In this document: one piece after another, positions 1 through 8,643 of the stretch
Numbering within the stretch: position 1 is the stretch's first letter
Layout of the letters: each line of letters starts with the position of its first letter
From: LMUY01 sp964247705
GTDB taxonomy: Bacteria; Pseudomonadota; Alphaproteobacteria; Acetobacterales; Acetobacteraceae
Direction: 5' to 3'
Length of the DNA stretch: 64,000 nucleotides
Assembly (NCBI GenBank): GCA_964247705.1
Contig: CAXTVQ010000018.1
Coordinates: 7,453-71,452 of the forward strand
Position numbers and translations under genes: made by a program
Notes under the pieces: model-generated
Databases searched by the model: none
The model's input: the letters and a program-made list of their open reading frames with translations, nothing else
What the model was told of the DNA's origin: nothing

Positions 1-57
1 CCGCCCGAACGGCCGGCCGCTTCCAGGCGGGCGCAGTCACATACTCCAGGAGTACGC

Positions 58-1089
58 ATGAAGATTTCTCGCACCGCCCTCGCGGCCGTCTTTGCCGGGT
101 TGTCGTTTGCCGCGAGCGCGCAGTCGATCACCGGTGCGGGCGGCACCTTCCCCGCGCCGGTCTATGCGAAGTGGGGCGAGGCGGCGAAGGCTGCGATCGG
201 CATCGAGTTGAACTACCAGGCGATCGGCTCCGGCGGCGGCCAGAACCAGATCACCAACCGCACGGTCGATTTCGGCGCCTCCGACGCCCCGATGGACCCG
301 GCGAAGCTCACCTCGGCCAACCTGCTGCAGTTCCCGACCGTGATGGGCGCCGTGGTCCCCATCGTAAACATCCCGGGCGTCACCCAGGACCAGCTCAAGC
401 TCACCGGTGACCTCCTGGCCGACATCTACGCCGGCAAGATCACCAAGTGGAACGACCCGAAGATCGAGCAGATCAACAGCGGCCTGAAGCTGCCCAACAT
501 CGCCATCGCCCCGGTCTACCGCGCCGAGGCGTCCGGCACCTCCTTCGTCTGGACGTCCTACCTGTCCGAGGCGAGCCCGGACTGGAAGAGCACCGTTGGC
601 GCCAACACCAGCGTCAAGTGGCCGGCCGGGGCCGGCGCCAAGGGCAACGACGGCGTGGCCGCGACGGTCGGCCACACCCGCGGCGCCATCGGCTACGTCG
701 AGAACGCCTACGCGACGCAGAACCACCTCGTGACCACGCAGCTCCGCAACAAGTCCGGCGCTTTCGTGACCCCCACCACGGCCAGCTTCACCGCCGCCGC
801 CTCCGCCGCCGACTGGGCCGGCGCGCCCAACTTCGCCGTCAGCCTCATCGACCTCAACGGCGCCGCCGTTTGGCCGATCGTGTCGCCGACCTTCATCCTG
901 CTGCCGAAGGATCCGAAGGATGCGGCCAAGAGTGCCGACGTGCTGAAGTTCTTCGACTGGTGCTACACCAGCGGCGCCAAGACCGCGATCGACCTGGACT
1001 ACATCCCCCTGCCGGCCGCCGTGCAGAACACCGTGCGTGCCGCCTGGCGCACGCAGGTCATGGCCGACGGCAAGCCCGTCTACAAGTAG
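58..1089 (+). CDS. pstS: Phosphate ABC transporter periplasmic phosphate-binding protein PstS
   Basis: 343 aa. Binds phosphate in the periplasm and delivers it to PstCAB for high-affinity uptake. Residues 1-21 are a classic signal peptide ending ASA before QS. The mature N-terminus carries the PstS signature TGAGGTFPAP, then GSGGGQNQI near residue 60 and EASGTSFVW near 155-165; these loops bind phosphate in the family. Length matches the E. coli type. An AGGAG Shine-Dalgarno 4-8 nt upstream of the ATG fixes the start. It is first of the visible pstSCAB-phoU-phoB run; only 57 nt of leader is present, so a Pho box cannot be judged. Confidence 0.97.
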   Translation: MKISRTALAAVFAGLSFAASAQSITGAGGTFPAPVYAKWGEAAKAAIGIELNYQAIGSGGGQNQITNRTVDFGASDAPMDPAKLTSANLLQFPTVMGAVVPIVNIPGVTQDQLKLTGDLLADIYAGKITKWNDPKIEQINSGLKLPNIAIAPVYRAEASGTSFVWTSYLSEASPDWKSTVGANTSVKWPAGAGAKGNDGVAATVGHTRGAIGYVENAYATQNHLVTTQLRNKSGAFVTPTTASFTAAASAADWAGAPNFAVSLIDLNGAAVWPIVSPTFILLPKDPKDAAKSADVLKFFDWCYTSGAKTAIDLDYIPLPAAVQNTVRAAWRTQVMADGKPVYK

Positions 1090-1153
1090 ACACGCTGGCG
1101 GCCGGGTGCCCGCGTGCACCCGGCCGCCTCTCCTCCACTGACCGGAACGCATT

Positions 1154-2143
1154 TTGTCAGACGTCCTTGCCGCTACACCCGAGATGCAGCCTCCCGCCGG
1201 CCCGGCGCGCCGGCGTGCAATGTCCACCGGCTCGGTCGGCGACCGCGTGTTCGCCGGCCTCGCCACCGCATCCGGCATCCTCGTATTGGTGCTGCTCGGC
1301 GCCATCATCGTCACCCTGTTCATCGGCGGGCTGAAAGCCTTCCGCGCCTTCGGCTTCGGCTTCCTGACCGACTCCGATTGGGACCCGGTGCAGGACATCT
1401 ACGGTGCTGCCGTGCCGATCTACGGCACCGTCGTCACCGCCGTGCTCGCCCTGATCGTCGCCGTGCCGCTTGCCTTCGGGATCGCCTTCTTCCTCACCGA
1501 ACTGGCGCCGCAACGCGTCCGCAAGCCGATCGGCACGGCCATCGAGTTGCTGGCCGCCATCCCCTCCATCATCTTCGGCATGTGGGGCTTCTTCGTCATC
1601 GTCCCGGTCATGGCCGAATACATCCAGCCCTGGTTCATCGATACCTTCGGGGACCTCCCCGTCATCGGCGTCCTGTTCTCGGGCGCACCGTTCGGCACCG
1701 GCATACTCACCGCGGCGCTGATCCTGGCGGTGATGATCATCCCGTTCATCGCCGCCACCATGCGCGACGTATTCCTCACCGTCCCGCCGATGTTCAAGGA
1801 ATCGGCCTACGGCATCGGCTGCACACGCTGGGAGGTGATGCGCTCGATCGTCCTGCCCTATACCCGCAGCTCGGTGGTGGGCGGCATCATGCTGGGCCTC
1901 GGTCGCGCCCTGGGCGAGACGCTGGCCGTGACCTTCGTGATCGGCAACACCAATCGCATCTCGCCCTCGCTGTTCGCCCCCGGCAACACCATCGCCTCGC
2001 TGGTCGCGCTCGAGTTCCCGGAGTCGCCGGCCGGCAGCCTCAAGCTGTCCTCGCTCCTGGCGCTGGGCTTCATCCTGTTCGTCATCTCCTTCATCGTGCT
2101 GGCCATCTCGCGCCTGCTGCTGCGTCCCCGTGCGAAGGGCTGA
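1154..2143 (+). CDS. pstC: Phosphate ABC transporter permease PstC
   Basis: 329 aa integral membrane protein, one of the two permease halves of the phosphate importer. It has about six hydrophobic segments and the cytoplasmic EAA-type loop (GIGCTRWEVMRSIVLP, about residues 220-235), followed by GRALGETLAVTFVIGN, strongly conserved in PstC. The start is a TTG: the residues from MSDVLAATPEMQPP fit a short cytoplasmic N-terminus, and no better ATG lies upstream. It sits 64 nt after pstS and 3 nt before pstA, consistent with one transcript. Confidence 0.95.
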   Translation: MSDVLAATPEMQPPAGPARRRAMSTGSVGDRVFAGLATASGILVLVLLGAIIVTLFIGGLKAFRAFGFGFLTDSDWDPVQDIYGAAVPIYGTVVTAVLALIVAVPLAFGIAFFLTELAPQRVRKPIGTAIELLAAIPSIIFGMWGFFVIVPVMAEYIQPWFIDTFGDLPVIGVLFSGAPFGTGILTAALILAVMIIPFIAATMRDVFLTVPPMFKESAYGIGCTRWEVMRSIVLPYTRSSVVGGIMLGLGRALGETLAVTFVIGNTNRISPSLFAPGNTIASLVALEFPESPAGSLKLSSLLALGFILFVISFIVLAISRLLLRPRAKG

Positions 2144-2146
2144 GCG

Positions 2147-3073
2147 ATGAGCACCACCGCACTCCCGGCCAACGTCCCGGCCGACATCGCGCGCAAGCAC
2201 GCGGTCGCCTCCCGCCTGGCCCGGCGCCGGCGCATATCCGACAAGGTCGTGGCCGCGCTCTGCATCCTGGCCACGGTGATCGGGCTGGCATTGCTGGTAT
2301 CGATCCTGTGGACGCTGATCTCGCGCGGCATCGCCGGCCTCTCCCTCGGCGTGCTGTACAAGAACACCGCGCCGGCCGGATCCAACGGCGGCCTCGCCAA
2401 CGCCATCGTCGGCACCGTGCTGCAGACCGCAGTGGGCACGCTGATTGGCACGCCGATCGGCCTCATGGTCGGCACCTACCTGTCCGAGTATTCCGCAGGG
2501 TCGGCGCTCGGCAACGCAGTGCGCTTCGTCTCGGACGTGCTGCTCTCGGCACCGTCCATCCTGATCGGCCTGTTCATCTACCTGCTGATCGTGCTTCCCA
2601 CCGGCGGCTTCTCCGGCATCGCCGGGTGCGTGGCGCTGGCGGTCATCGTGATCCCCATCGTAGTGCGCACGACCGAGGACATGCTCCGCCTCATCCCGAT
2701 CTCGCTGCGCGAGGCCGCGGTCGCCCTTGGCGCGCCGAAATGGAAGGCGATCGTCTTCATCTGCTACCCGGCGGCGGTGGACGGGATCCTCACCGGCGTG
2801 CTGCTCGCCGTCGCCCGTATCGCCGGGGAAACCGCGCCGTTGCTGTTCACCAGCCTCGGCAACCTCAACGCGACGGTCGACGTCACCCGTCCGCAAACGT
2901 TGATCACGGCTTTCGGCCAGGCCATGTCCAGCCTGCCCGTCACGATCTATCAATACGCCGGGTCGGCCTACCAGGATTTGGTGGACCTGTCCTGGGTCGC
3001 GGCGCTGCTGATCACCTTCGGCGTGCTCGCCCTGAACATCATCGCGCGGCTGGCCCTGAGCAAGCGCCAATGA
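2147..3073 (+). CDS. pstA: Phosphate ABC transporter permease PstA
   Basis: 308 aa, the second permease subunit. It shows six predicted membrane spans, the EAA motif around REAAVALGAPKWKAIVFI and the PstA hallmark RIAGETAPLLFTSL. The ATG follows the pstC stop by 3 nt, and the 3' end overlaps the first in-frame ATG of pstB (ATGA), indicating translational coupling. With PstC it forms the phosphate channel energised by PstB. Confidence 0.95.
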   Translation: MSTTALPANVPADIARKHAVASRLARRRRISDKVVAALCILATVIGLALLVSILWTLISRGIAGLSLGVLYKNTAPAGSNGGLANAIVGTVLQTAVGTLIGTPIGLMVGTYLSEYSAGSALGNAVRFVSDVLLSAPSILIGLFIYLLIVLPTGGFSGIAGCVALAVIVIPIVVRTTEDMLRLIPISLREAAVALGAPKWKAIVFICYPAAVDGILTGVLLAVARIAGETAPLLFTSLGNLNATVDVTRPQTLITAFGQAMSSLPVTIYQYAGSAYQDLVDLSWVAALLITFGVLALNIIARLALSKRQ

Positions 3074-3093
3074 GCGCGCAAGGAAAATACGGC

Positions 3094-3930
<837 letters not shown>

Positions 3931-3945
3931 GGGAGACCAACGCAC

Positions 3946-4677
3946 ATGGCAGACAACCAGTCCGGGCACATCGTCCGCTCCTACAGCCAGGAACTCGCGA
4001 CGCTGCGGGACCGGATGACCGAGATGGGCGGCCTGGTGGAGGCGCAGGTCGCCGCCGCCGCTGCCGCCGTGGTCCACCAGGATAGCGCCGCCGCCACCCA
4101 GGCCGTCGAGCAGGACCCGGCGGTCGACGCGCTCGAGCGGGAAGTGGAAAGCCAGGTCATCCGCATGCTGGCCCTGCGCCAGCCGATGGCCCAGGACCTG
4201 CGCCAGATCGTCGCCGCGCTCAAGATCACCGCCGGGCTGGAGCGGATCGGCGACTACGCCAGCAACGTCGCCAAGCGCTCCATCGTGCTGTCGCAATACG
4301 CGCTGCCGTTCAGCCTCTCGGGCATCGCCCACATGTGCCGGCTGGTGCAGGAGAACCTGAAGCTCATCGTGGACGCCGTCACCGAGGACGACGCGGCCAA
4401 GGCGATGCAGGTGTGGCGCTCGGACCAGGCGGTAGACGACATCTACACCGCCATCTTCCGCGAGCTCGTCACCTACATGATGGAGGATCCGCGCAACATC
4501 ACGCCGTGCACCCACCTCCTGTTCATCGCCAAGAACCTCGAGCGCATCGGCGACCACGCGACCAACATCGCCGAGACGGTGCACTACGCCGTAACGGGCG
4601 AGGCGCTGCCCGAGAGCCGGCCCAAGGGCGACACCTCGGCCTATGCCGTCGTCCGGCCCCGTGACGGTGGGGAATAG
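3946..4677 (+). CDS. phoU: Phosphate-specific transport system accessory protein PhoU
   Basis: 243 aa, all helical. PhoU represses the Pho regulon when phosphate is plentiful by linking the Pst transporter to the PhoR kinase. Two PhoU repeats are visible, each with its metal-binding signature: ERIGDYASNVAKR (about residues 92-104) and LERIGDHATNIAE (about 196-208). It lies 15 nt after pstB and 3 nt before phoB, which completes the usual alphaproteobacterial order. Confidence 0.96.
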   Translation: MADNQSGHIVRSYSQELATLRDRMTEMGGLVEAQVAAAAAAVVHQDSAAATQAVEQDPAVDALEREVESQVIRMLALRQPMAQDLRQIVAALKITAGLERIGDYASNVAKRSIVLSQYALPFSLSGIAHMCRLVQENLKLIVDAVTEDDAAKAMQVWRSDQAVDDIYTAIFRELVTYMMEDPRNITPCTHLLFIAKNLERIGDHATNIAETVHYAVTGEALPESRPKGDTSAYAVVRPRDGGE

Positions 4678-4680
4678 GCC

Positions 4681-5397
4681 ATGGGCGACATCATGCAGGT
4701 CGGCGCCAAGCCCTTGGTGCTGGTCGTGGAGGACGAGGCGGCGCTGGCGACCATGCTGCGCTACAACCTCGAGAAGCAGGGTTTCCGCGTCGACGAGGCG
4801 GTCGATGGCCAGGAGGCGCTGACCCGCATCGCCGAGGCGCAGCCGGACCTGGTGCTGCTGGACTGGATGCTGCCGGTGATGAGCGGCATCGAGGTCTGCC
4901 GCCAGATCCGCCGCCGCCCCAACACGCGGGACCTCCCCGTGATCATGGTCACCGCCCGCACCGAAGACGGGGACGCCGTGCGCGGCCTGAACACGGGGGC
5001 CGACGACTACATCACCAAGCCGTTCAACATGGAGGCGCTGCTCGCCCGCATGCGCGCCCTGCTGCGCCGCTCGGGCGGCGTGCCGGCCAAGGGGCGGCTG
5101 CAGTTCCACGACATCGCCATGGACCTTTCGGCCCACCGGGTGCAGCGCAACGCCCGCCCGATCCATCTCGGCCCGACCGAGTTCCGGCTGCTGGAATTCT
5201 TCATGCAGCACCCGCGCCGGGTGTTCTCCCGCGAGGAGCTGCTGGACGCCGTATGGGGCCCGGACATCCACGTGGAGCCCCGCACGGTGGACGTCCACAT
5301 CCGCCGCCTGCGTAAATCCATCAACGGGGCAGGGGAGCTGGACCTGGTCCGCACCGTGCGCGCGGCGGGATACGCCCTGGACACGGACAGCGTCTAA
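4681..5397 (+). CDS. phoB: Phosphate regulon response regulator PhoB
   Basis: 238 aa OmpR/PhoB-family regulator. The receiver domain spans about residues 11-128, with acidic pair ED near 17-18, phosphoacceptor D61 in LLDWMLP and the conserved Lys in TKPF. The winged-helix effector covers about 138-235, with the RVFSREELLDAVWG and VDVHIRRLRKS segments that contact DNA and polymerase in this family. It activates pst and other phosphate-starvation genes when phosphorylated by PhoR; no phoR is in the window. A second ATG at 4693 is possible but lacks a better ribosome-binding site. Confidence 0.96.
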   Translation: MGDIMQVGAKPLVLVVEDEAALATMLRYNLEKQGFRVDEAVDGQEALTRIAEAQPDLVLLDWMLPVMSGIEVCRQIRRRPNTRDLPVIMVTARTEDGDAVRGLNTGADDYITKPFNMEALLARMRALLRRSGGVPAKGRLQFHDIAMDLSAHRVQRNARPIHLGPTEFRLLEFFMQHPRRVFSREELLDAVWGPDIHVEPRTVDVHIRRLRKSINGAGELDLVRTVRAAGYALDTDSV

Positions 5398-5440
5398 CAA
5401 GCACGGTGTTGTGGATATGCCGACCGCATATACTCCGTCG

Positions 5441-5665
5441 ATGACCACACGAACCACCTTGTTCTTGTCCAACCGGTCCCAAGCCCTGCGGCTCCCAAAG
5501 GCTGTTGCGTTCGGCAGCGACATCCGGGAAGTCGTGATCCTGCGCGACGGGCCGCGGCGCGTGGTGCTACCGGTGGATGTCGTGTGGGACGATTTCTTCG
5601 ACGCGCCGGGCACGGACCTGGCTGACCGGGCGCAACCGGCCGTGCAGGAGCGCGACACCTTCTGA
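5441..5665 (+). CDS. VapB-type antitoxin (orphan, AbrB/SpoVT-like fold)
   Basis: 74 aa from the ATG at 5441; an upstream in-frame start at 5411 is less likely because family members begin close to TTLFLSNRSQALRLP. The N-terminal half shows the VapB/MazE-like DNA-binding swapped hairpin (LFLSNRSQALRLPKAVAF), and the C-terminal half is acidic, as expected for the toxin-neutralising tail. It lies 43 nt after phoB on the same strand. Its stop overlaps the ATG of a 19-codon ORF that resembles only the first residues of VapC, so the partner toxin is missing. Function as an autoregulatory repressor is inference. Confidence 0.8.
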   Translation: MTTRTTLFLSNRSQALRLPKAVAFGSDIREVVILRDGPRRVVLPVDVVWDDFFDAPGTDLADRAQPAVQERDTF

Positions 5666-5724
5666 TGCTCCGGTTCCACCAGCACGACGAACCAGTGTCG
5701 AAGCGCACTCCAAGCGTAGGCTGA
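5665..5724 (+). pseudogene. vapC toxin remnant (first codons only)
   Basis: The ATG overlaps the vapB-like stop (TGATG), exactly where vapC normally begins. The reading frame starts MLRF, which resembles the family opening MLRFMLDTN, then departs into HQHDEPVSKRTPSVG and stops after 19 residues. None of the PIN-domain acidic catalytic residues is present. This looks like a stump left after deletion or replacement of the toxin body; because only about four residues match, the assignment rests mainly on position. Confidence 0.45.
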
Positions 5725-5735
5725 GAGAGACCAGC

Positions 5736-6479
5736 TTAACCATCCGGCTGACGCCACGGCGGGCCAGGGTACCACGTCCAATGCGCTCCCTCGGGTGGGG
5801 CAATCCCGTCCGCTGTCCTGAACCGGCCCGCCTCTGCAAACGGCGGTGTCACGAGCATCCGCGCCGCATCCAGCCCGAGGTCGCGGCAGATCCCGGTGAT
5901 GATCTCCTCTGCGGGCACCCGGCCGAGTGCGGCCTCCTCGTCCAGCCGCTCCAGCCGTTCCTCCAGCGCCTCGGTCAGGCGCTCGCGCTCCGTCTCGCGC
6001 ACGCCTTGCTCAAGCATCCCCGCCTCAGACCCGGCCAGCGTGCGCTCGATCACCTCGGCCACGCCGCGCACGACGTGCCGCCGCGCCATCGCCTGGTTGT
6101 CATCGGCCGCGCTCCGCCGGGCCCAGGCGCCATCGATCCGCTCTGCCATCGCCACCGTCAGCCGCACCGACCGCGCCACCTTGGCGAACGCACGTGAAAC
6201 GACATCGGCCCGCGTGACAACCGTATGCCGCGCCTCGGCCGCCGCGGCATACGCCCGGTCCTGCTCGATCGCCTCGGCCAACGAGCTCGCCACGGTTTCC
6301 CGCACGCCGTCTTCGACACTGACCCGCGCAGCCGCCTCGGCTGCCGCGGTCTCGGCCTCCGCCGCCCGCCCGACCATCCGCGCGACACTCAGCCCGATCT
6401 GCACCAGTTCGGCCAAAGCGCTGCGATACCCCTCGGGGGCACGCGCGGTCTCATCGGTTCGGGCAGACGCTGTGTTCAT
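5736..6479 (-). CDS. Uncharacterised coiled-coil protein behind a LexA-like box
   Basis: 247 aa from the ATG at 6479 (a GTG at 6497 would add six residues but would place the LexA-like box inside the gene). I do not recognise the family. The protein is Ala/Glu/Arg rich and almost wholly helical, with heptad-like stretches around residues 45-190 (for example EAAARVSVEDGVRETVAS) and a tryptophan-rich tail ending WTWYPGPPW. No signal peptide or membrane span. A perfect GTTC-N7-GTTC sits directly upstream, over a promoter-like pair, so DNA-damage control is plausible. Transcribed away from the DJ-1 gene's 3' end. Confidence 0.75.
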   Translation of the reverse strand: MNTASARTDETARAPEGYRSALAELVQIGLSVARMVGRAAEAETAAAEAAARVSVEDGVRETVASSLAEAIEQDRAYAAAAEARHTVVTRADVVSRAFAKVARSVRLTVAMAERIDGAWARRSAADDNQAMARRHVVRGVAEVIERTLAGSEAGMLEQGVRETERERLTEALEERLERLDEEAALGRVPAEEIITGICRDLGLDAARMLVTPPFAEAGRFRTADGIAPPEGAHWTWYPGPPWRQPDG

Positions 6480-6480
6480 G

Positions 6481-6516
6481 GAACAAACATAGAACACGAA
6501 GACGCAACGAAGTCAA
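6481..6516 (-). promoter_or_regulatory. Candidate SOS promoter with alphaproteobacterial LexA box, leaderless start
   Basis: On the minus strand: TTGACT at 6516-6511, a 17-nt spacer, then a weak -10 (TCTATG, 6493-6488). A perfect GTTC-N7-GTTC, the alphaproteobacterial LexA consensus, covers 6495-6481 and overlaps the -10. The predicted transcript start falls 1-3 nt from the ATG at 6479, so the mRNA would be leaderless or nearly so, which agrees with the lack of a Shine-Dalgarno. Confidence 0.55.
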
Positions 6517-6542
6517 CCGGCCCGTTCCATACCCCGTATGTT

Positions 6543-6558
6543 TCCCGCTCTTGCGGGA
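6543..6558 (-). terminator. Short hairpin after the DJ-1/PfpI gene
   Basis: Arms TCCCGC and GCGGGA with a 4-nt loop lie about 20 nt past the stop of the minus-strand DJ-1-like gene. No U-tract follows, so intrinsic termination is uncertain. Confidence 0.3.
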
Positions 6559-6577
6559 CAACGGCACCGCCCGCCGG

Positions 6578-7216
6578 CTACAGCGTAACGTGCCCCAGCG
6601 CGGCCCGGTTGGCGGCGTAAGCCCGGTCATACTCGATGACCTTCGCCACCTCCGACCGCGCACCCTCGCCGTACATCCGGCCCAGCAGATAAAGCGTCGC
6701 GTCGATCGCCAGTGACACGCCGCCCCCCGTGACGACCCCTTGATCGACCACGCACGCCGCCACCGGCCGGACCGAAGCGTTCTCGGCAAGCAGCGCCAAC
6801 GGCGAGACGGCCTCCTGCCCAACCGCATGGCGCCGTGTGGTGGCGGCATGCCCGTCCAGCAAACCCGCGGCCGACAGGATCATCGCCCCCGTGCAGACCG
6901 AGGCGACCCCAAGCGGCGGCAGGCCGCGCAGCCACGCCATCAGCGCCGGGTCCGCCGCAGCCTGCGGCCAACCCGCGCCGCCGCACACGATCACCACGTC
7001 GCACGGCGGCGCTGTATCGATGCCGTAATCCGCCTGCACCGTCACGCCGCCCGCCAGCCGCACCGGGCCGGCCCGCCGCGCGATCACCGCCGCCGCAACC
7101 TCCGGCAGCACCCGGCGCGCCATCGAAACCACGCCCACGGTGCCGCCCAGGTCGATCGGCTCCACGCCGTCGTAGATCAACACGCCCAGCCGGGCCGGAT
7201 CGGTCGATGCCTTCAT
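6578..7216 (-). CDS. DJ-1/PfpI superfamily protein (isonitrile hydratase/AraC-N-like)
   Basis: 212 aa. The glutamine-amidotransferase-like fold is recognisable from GVLIYDGVEPIDL (acidic residue E19), the nucleophile elbow SVCTGAMILSAAGLLDG (Cys108) and the following TTRRHA. This pattern matches the InhA/isonitrile-hydratase branch and the N-terminal sensor of some AraC regulators, but here there is no HTH domain. Catalysis (thiol-type hydratase or glyoxalase) is family knowledge; the substrate is unknown. GGTGGG upstream of the ATG acts as ribosome-binding site. Divergent from the MHS transporter. Confidence 0.85.
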   Translation of the reverse strand: MKASTDPARLGVLIYDGVEPIDLGGTVGVVSMARRVLPEVAAAVIARRAGPVRLAGGVTVQADYGIDTAPPCDVVIVCGGAGWPQAAADPALMAWLRGLPPLGVASVCTGAMILSAAGLLDGHAATTRRHAVGQEAVSPLALLAENASVRPVAACVVDQGVVTGGGVSLAIDATLYLLGRMYGEGARSEVAKVIEYDRAYAANRAALGHVTL

Positions 7217-7298
7217 GTCCCACCGCTATTCATGGTGCAGTAACGAATTGAATGCTGTTATCCTTCGGCCGAGTGCCAGCGCGAGTAAAGGAAGTCCG

Positions 7299-8621
7299 AT
7301 GAGCGGTCACGTCCAAGCCGTCGAGCTGCCCGCGCCAGCCGCGCAGGTCTCTCCCATGCGGCACGTGCTCTGGGCGAGCGTGATCGGCACCACGATCGAG
7401 TGGTATGACTTCCTGATCTACGGCACGGCCGCGGCGCTCGTGTTCAACAAGCTGTTCTTCCCGAGTTTCGACCCGGCGACCGGCACGCTCGCAGCCTTCG
7501 GGACCTACGCCGTGGGCTTCGCCGCACGTCCGGTCGGCGGCATCGTGTTCGGCCATTTCGGCGACCGGATCGGCCGCAAGGCCATGCTGATCCTCACCAT
7601 GCTGATCATGGGCGGCGGCACCTTCCTGATCGGCTGCCTGCCAACGTACGGGCAGATCGGCATCTGGGCGCCCGTGCTGCTCATCGTGCTCCGGTTCATC
7701 CAAGGCATCGGGCTGGGCGGCGAGTGGGGCGGCGCCGTGCTGATGGTGGTGGAACACGCGCCGCCCAGGCAACGCGGCCTCTACGGCAGCCTGGTGCAGA
7801 TCGGCTTCCCGCTCGGCGTCGCAGCGTCCACCGGGATCTTCGTTCCGCTCAGCAGCCTGCCGGCCGATGCCTTCCTGTCCTGGGGCTGGCGCGTTCCGTT
7901 CCTGCTCAGCTTCATCCTGGTCGCAGTCGGGCTGTTCGTACGCATGCGGCTCAGCGAGACGCCGGCCTTCGTACGGGCGCGCGAGCAGCAAAGGCTCACG
8001 CGCCGGCCCTTCACGGAAGTCATCACGACCATGCCGCGGGTGTTCCTGGTCGCGGTCGGGATGAAGATTTCCGAGGTCGCGTGGGTCTACGTGCTGACGG
8101 TGTTCTCCGTCGTGTATGCAACGACGAAGCTCGGCCTGCCCCGTTCGCTGATCCTCGACGGCATCATCGTCGGCGCGTTGGCGGAGCTGTTCACCTTGCC
8201 GCTCGTGGGCATGCTGTCGGACCGGTTCGGGCGCAAGCCGATCTACCTCGTCGGCGTCGCGTGTTCCATCGCGGCGGCCTACCCGCTGTTCATGGTGCTG
8301 GAGACGCGCGATCCGACGGTGGTCATCCTCGGCGTGGCGCTGATCATGAACCTCACCCACGCGATCGGTTTCGGCATCGGCGCCTCCTGGATGCCGGAGC
8401 TGTTCGGCACCAGCGTCCGCTACACCGGCGCCTCCCTCGGGTGCCAGGTTTCGGCGGCGTTGAGCGGCGGGTTCGCCCCGATCATCGCCACCGCACTGCT
8501 CGCCTGGGCAGGGGCGACGTGGCCGGTCTCGCTCTACCTGGTCGTGCTGGGCTGTATCGCAGCCGTGGCGGTGCTGGCCGCGAAGGAGACACATAAGTCC
8601 GAGATCGGCAGCCCCGTTTGA
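7299..8621 (+). CDS. MFS transporter, metabolite:H+ symporter (MHS/ShiA-like) family
   Basis: 440 aa with 12 predicted membrane spans. MHS-family features: IGTTIEWYDFLIYGTAAALVF in the first span, GHFGDRIGRK in the 2-3 loop, QGIGLGGEWGGAVLMVVEH in span 4 and SDRFGRKP in the second half. Relatives import shikimate, alpha-ketoglutarate, proline/betaine or dicarboxylates with protons; the substrate cannot be told from sequence. The ATG at 7299 was chosen because AAAGGAAG precedes it and the N-terminus then fits the family; the longer frame from 7215 lies over the promoter region. Confidence 0.9.
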   Translation: MSGHVQAVELPAPAAQVSPMRHVLWASVIGTTIEWYDFLIYGTAAALVFNKLFFPSFDPATGTLAAFGTYAVGFAARPVGGIVFGHFGDRIGRKAMLILTMLIMGGGTFLIGCLPTYGQIGIWAPVLLIVLRFIQGIGLGGEWGGAVLMVVEHAPPRQRGLYGSLVQIGFPLGVAASTGIFVPLSSLPADAFLSWGWRVPFLLSFILVAVGLFVRMRLSETPAFVRAREQQRLTRRPFTEVITTMPRVFLVAVGMKISEVAWVYVLTVFSVVYATTKLGLPRSLILDGIIVGALAELFTLPLVGMLSDRFGRKPIYLVGVACSIAAAYPLFMVLETRDPTVVILGVALIMNLTHAIGFGIGASWMPELFGTSVRYTGASLGCQVSAALSGGFAPIIATALLAWAGATWPVSLYLVVLGCIAAVAVLAAKETHKSEIGSPV

Positions 8622-8643
8622 TCTCCTGCCGTGAGCGGCGAAA

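Noticed and set aside
1..57. Pho box before pstS
   Set aside because: Only a weak GTCACAT-like half-site is visible in 57 nt; no direct-repeat pair can be shown.
1114..3093. Long open frame running through pstC and pstA ahead of pstB
   Set aside because: Arg/Pro/His-rich shadow of the real pstC and pstA genes; only its pstB part is genuine.
8622..8643. Terminator between the MHS transporter and comM
   Set aside because: The 22-nt gap has no stem plus U-tract.
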